From Thermomucor indicae-seudaticae (lineage: Eukaryota > Mucoromycota > Mucoromycetes > Mucorales > Lichtheimiaceae), in the NCBI GenBank assembly GCA_000787465.1, contig JSYX01000881.1, positions 1-10,665 on the forward strand: a DNA stretch of 10,665 nucleotides, read 5' to 3'. Shown piece by piece: positions 7,812 to 10,665 of the stretch (the stretch's first letter is position 1; the number at the start of each line of letters is the position of its first letter). The notes under the pieces were generated by a model. The model saw only the letters and a program-made list of their open reading frames with translations. It had not been told where the DNA came from and searched no databases. The position numbers and the translations under genes are program-made.

Positions 7812-8303
7812 ATGGGTTTGTGGACATTTGCTGGGCAAGCGCATATTTGCTTTCTTCCACCTATAAACGAGGACTCTGTCCATTGCTGTTTCGCTGGACA
7901 TGGTGTGAGCAGCAGCAGCAGCGACCGAATAGTCGGCATTGCCGGTCGTCATTTACCGAATCACATTGACACACATCGAAACGATTGCATGGATCCCCAA
8001 GTGTTTTATGAAATGAAAATCAAGGACTATGAACGCAAAAAGGAGTACGTGATGCTTGTGCGGCGCGCTGTCCTAGACGATGCAGCAGGATTTGGGACAG
8101 ATCCAGTGGACGATGAAGAGTGCAACAAGGGCATGACGTGCCGTTTCGAAACGGAAAAGTTTCTGGTAGGAGACAAGGCGTTGGCACATTGTAAAAAGTA
8201 TCTCGGTGATATTGCAGTGGAAAAGGAGGATGTTGTTGTGTGTATGGGTCACTTACGGTTCACGATTCCATTGGACAACGACGACGGCCTATCGTCCCGG
8301 TGA
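7812..8303 (+). CDS. Hypothetical protein, 163 residues, not recognised
   Basis: This ATG-started ORF begins 85 bp after the Sds3-like stop codon on the same strand. I do not recognise a family. The protein is soluble, with no membrane segment or signal peptide. It has an acidic and charged middle (YEMKIKDYERKKEYVMLVRR), six cysteines, and an unusually regular C-terminal half (ETEKFLVGDKALAHCKKYLG, then VEKEDVVVCMGHLRFTIPLD) that reads like a folded domain. Six codons spell V-S-S-S-S-S at about residues 32-37 (a CAG/AGC repeat). A GTGAGC donor at 7903 and a CCCCAAG acceptor ending at 8001 could mark an optional 99-bp in-frame intron. The N-terminal NEDSVHCCFAGHG faintly recalls PP2C phosphatases, but the rest does not fit. 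The length, clean start and compact context support a real gene; the function is unknown. Confidence 0.55.
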   Translation: MGLWTFAGQAHICFLPPINEDSVHCCFAGHGVSSSSSDRIVGIAGRHLPNHIDTHRNDCMDPQVFYEMKIKDYERKKEYVMLVRRAVLDDAAGFGTDPVDDEECNKGMTCRFETEKFLVGDKALAHCKKYLGDIAVEKEDVVVCMGHLRFTIPLDNDDGLSSR

Positions 8304-9285
8304 TGCATCAACAATCCATATGTTGACGTTGATTTTAATGTAACCAATGGATGAAGGTCGCAATACTGGGTCTTTCCGTCTGATTTGTGGCGCTGCTGGC
8401 GAAGAACTTCATTTGGCTGTTTGGGTGAATCGCACCAAGTAATAGGATGAAGAACGCACATGTGTATACCATCATAAAGTTCTAGATTTTCTCTCTTTAC
8501 AAGGTGCATTAATCACGTTACGTGAACAATATTCAGCAACTCTGTCCATATGATGAACGCAAAGGTGTATCATCATAAAGCTCCAGGTACTCCTTTTGTG
8601 AGGGTTGCTATAACCATACAACGTAAACTGTCTCGACCAAGATAGTGTTCAAACAGAGGGCGTTCATTCATTCATTCAGTATTATGCATACTCCCTGTCT
8701 TCTCTCTCTTCAATACTACAAGCATCTTCAAATCAGTACTCTCTGAAACATTGTATGACCGTACTGTTGATATCATCCACAAGGGTCCGTCCGTGAAGAT
8801 TATCATGCAAGTTCCGAGACATTTATTCCCATTTCGCGAAAGAGTTTTGAAGCGTGAATGAAAGAAGGCCTTTTGTTGGTGCAACAAAAGATCCAAGTAC
8901 TGTGTCTCCAACGGCAAGGATATCCTTTGCCAAGTCGCATGACGGTGCGTTCTTTCTGTTTGATACAAATTCTCATGATACTGCTAGATTTTTCCACATT
9001 ATTGAGGAGGCTGGGGCTGACCGCGAGCCTGAACGGTGGGATTTTGTGTCTTCTTGACCTGGCGACGACCCCAGTGGCTGCCCTTCCGGGTCAGTGTAAA
9101 TGATTGTCTGAAGCAAAATAACGAATGGACTCTCCGCATATTCTCTCACGCCAATTATCGTATCTCTTTTTGCATAAATCATTTTGTTTGCTCTGCGCAA
9201 ACTTTAAAGAATGAACCTGTATGGAGGGCGTTACTGGAAAGACGGGCCATCGGGTATAGCTTATATATACAAATGCTGGGAAGGT
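8304..9285. other. Convergent intergenic region with repeats, no clear gene
   Basis: This ~980-bp region lies between two convergent genes. It contains a diverged direct repeat (8446-8504 and 8552-8603), a 13-bp palindrome between the copies (8513-8525) and a (TTCA)4 run at 8663-8678. On the minus strand, one frame from about 9200 to 8820 is open except for a single TGA near 8975, but I recognise no family in it. Antisense ORFs over 8854-9103 are equally unconvincing. Confidence 0.5.
8446..8603. repeat. Diverged direct repeat flanking a palindrome
   Basis: Copy 1 (8446-8504) and copy 2 (8552-8603) share GATGAA(GAA)CGCA, then GTGTAT(AC)CATCATAAAG, then TCTAGAT/TCCAGGT and a pyrimidine-rich stretch ending AAGG/GAGG. 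The start-to-start distance is 106 bp. Between them TCACGTTACGTGA (8513-8525) is a perfect palindrome around one central base, made of two ACGTGA half sites. Confidence 0.65.
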
Positions 9286-10031
9286 TCAATAGACTTCCCA
9301 AAGATCACATAAATTACAGAGTCCATAGATGGCGTTGGAGCCTGGTTCGGGTGTGTATCCAATGATACCAGAACAGGACTGCTTATGCTGAGCTATTGTG
9401 CTCTGTATTCTTTGCATTGCCTGCTATTACGTTTAGCGAAAAGGCGCGCTTGCATTTCTGAGGTTTCGTTTTACTCTCACCTCTTCAGATGCAGTAAACC
9501 CGCAACGAGAACATGATATGAACTGATTATTCCAGTATAATGAGGACTGCGATTGGCATTGAACACATGTATTACTCAATGTTCTGTCGAATGCCTCGGC
9601 CAGCCCTGCTTCCTCTTCGAGCATAGGATCGTAGTCGCTTTCTGTATACATGTCGTGTTCGTCGTTTAGAGTGACTCCATCCACCTTCAACCAGTTTTTT
9701 ACCTTGATCCAAGAAAAAGTCAATATCCAGGATGTCTTCGTCTTTCAACGCTTCTTCATGCAAGCGCTTGAAGTTTTCCCATTCTTCCAGCGCTGCCCAG
9801 TGCAAAAGCTAAGACTTGTGTTAATTGAAAATGGGGGTCGACTCTAATAGTAGCATTCTCATGCAGCTTTACTCTGTCATGTCGCCTGCGGTCCAATTGG
9901 TCTTGTCGTGCTGATTTCATTCGTTCGACGCATCGTTCACGAAACCGTTCTTTCCACCGACGTGACCTTTCGCTAGTTGTACTCTTTATGCTTGTCCTTT
10001 GAGTAGTAGTAGTAGAAGAAGGAGAAAGCAT
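9286..10031 (-). CDS. RPA-interacting protein (RPAIN-like)
   Basis: This is a homologue of RPA-interacting protein, which in animals binds replication protein A and carries it into the nucleus. Proposed minus-strand exons are 9873-10031, 9703-9808, 9481-9641 and 9286-9423, giving 187 residues with consistent phases. All three family parts are visible. The basic N-terminal motif is SRRWKERFRERCVERMKSAR (about residues 24-43). The central helix is LEEWENFKRLHEEAL, followed by FFLDQ. The C-terminal zinc-binding region has Cys114, Cys117, Cys132 and Cys135, then Cys159 after AQH, and Cys178/Cys181 in GLCNLCDLWEVY at the end. The human protein is about 219 residues. Intron 3 (9424-9480) ends in a NAGNAG tandem acceptor, so Gln143 may be alternatively included. 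The start is the first ATG, 88 bp from the divergent Hsk3-like start. Confidence 0.88.
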
Positions 10032-10119
10032 GTCCGAGAAGGAAAAGAAAGGTGCTGGGAAAGGAAAATTAGAAGCTCCTCTCTTTTTTTTTTTTTTTTT
10101 GACTTGCTTGGTTGCTGCA
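10032..10119. promoter_or_regulatory. Compact bidirectional promoter with T17 tract
   Basis: Only 88 bp separate the minus-strand RPAIN-like ATG (10031) from the plus-strand Hsk3-like ATG (10120). The interval contains an unbroken run of 17 T (10084-10100), a nucleosome-disfavouring sequence type common in fungal promoters. No TATA box is evident. Reading upstream in frame from the Hsk3 start reaches another ATG at 10030, but that extension translates the T run as Phe and is unlikely to be coding. Confidence 0.6.
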
Positions 10120-10420
10120 ATGGGTAAACACAAATCGAAGGAATCATCGACTTCTACGTTGGCTTCCAAGCGTTTGCATTACGCTGGCTTGCACGCTCAA
10201 CTGCAAGAACTGGAAAAGAACATTTTACGATTACAAGAAAACTTGAAAGTGACGGCAGAACATGTTCCGGCTTTTCGCAAACTGGAGATCCTGCATTCCT
10301 CAATGTATGTAATAAAGCCCAAAAATCGGGTGTGGCATTCTAATTGTTAAAGCAACCTAAAGGTTAATGGCTGCTACCGAAGTCTTGAATAAGCAAGAAG
10401 GATCGGCGACTCAACATTAG
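10120..10420 (+). CDS. DASH complex subunit Hsk3-like
   Basis: This small protein fits DASH/Dam1-complex subunit Hsk3. The DASH complex encircles or bridges spindle microtubules at fungal kinetochores and helps chromosomes attach. Proposed exons are 10120-10304 and 10363-10420, separated by a 58-bp GTATGT..AAAG intron that splits a Met codon; the product has 80 residues, in the usual size range of the family. After a basic, Ser-rich leader (MGKHKSKESS) comes one helical heptad-rich segment, AQLQELEKNILRLQENLKVT, then AEHVPAFRKLEILHSSM. Across the intron follows LMAATEVL, which matches the short hydrophobic box seen near the end of Hsk3 proteins. The start has a favourable context (CTGCAATGG). 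The family call rests on size, helix pattern and this end box, so it is less certain than the splice structure. Confidence 0.68.
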
Positions 10421-10665
10421 GAAAAGGGCCTGAGGACTGACCAGGGACGCCGTGCGCCGCTACCTACCCAGGATGAGACCTCTGGAGACGACGATAGGGA
10501 CAGTGGATGTAGCAAACACCAGAATGGTTGTTTCATATCCTAGAGTTGTTATTAAAGGGATTCGGAAAAAGGGGAGGTATGTCGGCTCCCCATGCAACGA
10601 GCGTGTTGCAGTATCCGTAAAGCATGAAAAGAGTTCCTGACGTACAGGATTTTTCCTTGGAATTT
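10421..10665. other. Downstream flank, nothing recognised
   Basis: This 245-bp stretch follows the Hsk3-like stop. No start or family motif is convincing on either strand. One minus-strand frame is open over part of it but carries no recognisable protein. It may be the 3' flank of the Hsk3-like gene or the edge of a neighbouring gene cut by the window. Confidence 0.4.

Noticed and set aside
7812..7910. PP2C phosphatase signature in the 163-residue protein (NEDS...GHG)
   Set aside because: The GHG text lacks the preceding metal-binding Asp, no later PP2C motifs are present, and the protein is far too short.
10030..10119. Upstream in-frame extension of the Hsk3-like protein
   Set aside because: It would translate the T17 tract as a Phe run and overlaps the RPAIN start codon; the ATG at 10120 has a better context and fits family length.

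Overview
The window is eukaryotic nuclear DNA, almost certainly from a fungus and most likely an early-diverging one (Mucoromycota-like; this placement is inference). Coding regions are broken by many short GT..AG introns, mostly 53-82 bp, often with a CTAAC/CTGAC-like branch site just before the acceptor. The gene set combines fungus-specific proteins (a Pil1-type eisosome protein, a DASH subunit Hsk3) with proteins that budding yeasts generally lack (TMEM234, RPA-interacting protein). No bacterial-style operon, tRNA, rRNA or CRISPR array is visible.

Layout. 1-1007: no intact gene; a stretch at about 133-460 looks like decayed coding sequence, followed by a purine-rich simple repeat. 1008-5501 (minus strand): three genes in tandem, read right to left: Pil1-like (3854-5501), TMEM234-like (2726-3445) and a GDSL/phospholipase B1-like esterase (1008-2608). 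5502-6081: a divergent promoter region carrying a strong 32-bp imperfect palindrome. 6082-7726 (plus): a six-exon Sds3/BRMS1-family chromatin protein, followed 85 bp later by an unrecognised 163-residue ORF (7812-8303). 8304-9285: a convergent intergenic region with a diverged direct repeat flanking a palindrome. 9286-10031 (minus): RPA-interacting protein (RPAIN-like). 10120-10420 (plus): a DASH Hsk3-like gene whose start lies only 88 bp from the RPAIN start, across a T17 tract. 10421-10665: nothing recognised.

The genes do not form one pathway. They cover plasma-membrane organisation (Pil1), a small membrane protein (TMEM234), lipid-ester hydrolysis (PLB1-like), histone-deacetylase complex function (Sds3-like), nuclear import of RPA (RPAIN) and kinetochore-microtubule attachment (Hsk3). 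I see no clear novel multi-gene system. The items most worth a second look are the 32-bp palindrome in the Pil1/Sds3 divergent promoter, the ~22-bp degenerate repeat downstream of Pil1, the unusual N-terminus of the esterase and its catalytic-serine codon split by an AT-microsatellite intron, and the unrecognised ORF. All exon boundaries were placed by eye from splice signals, phase and protein-family similarity, with no transcript evidence.
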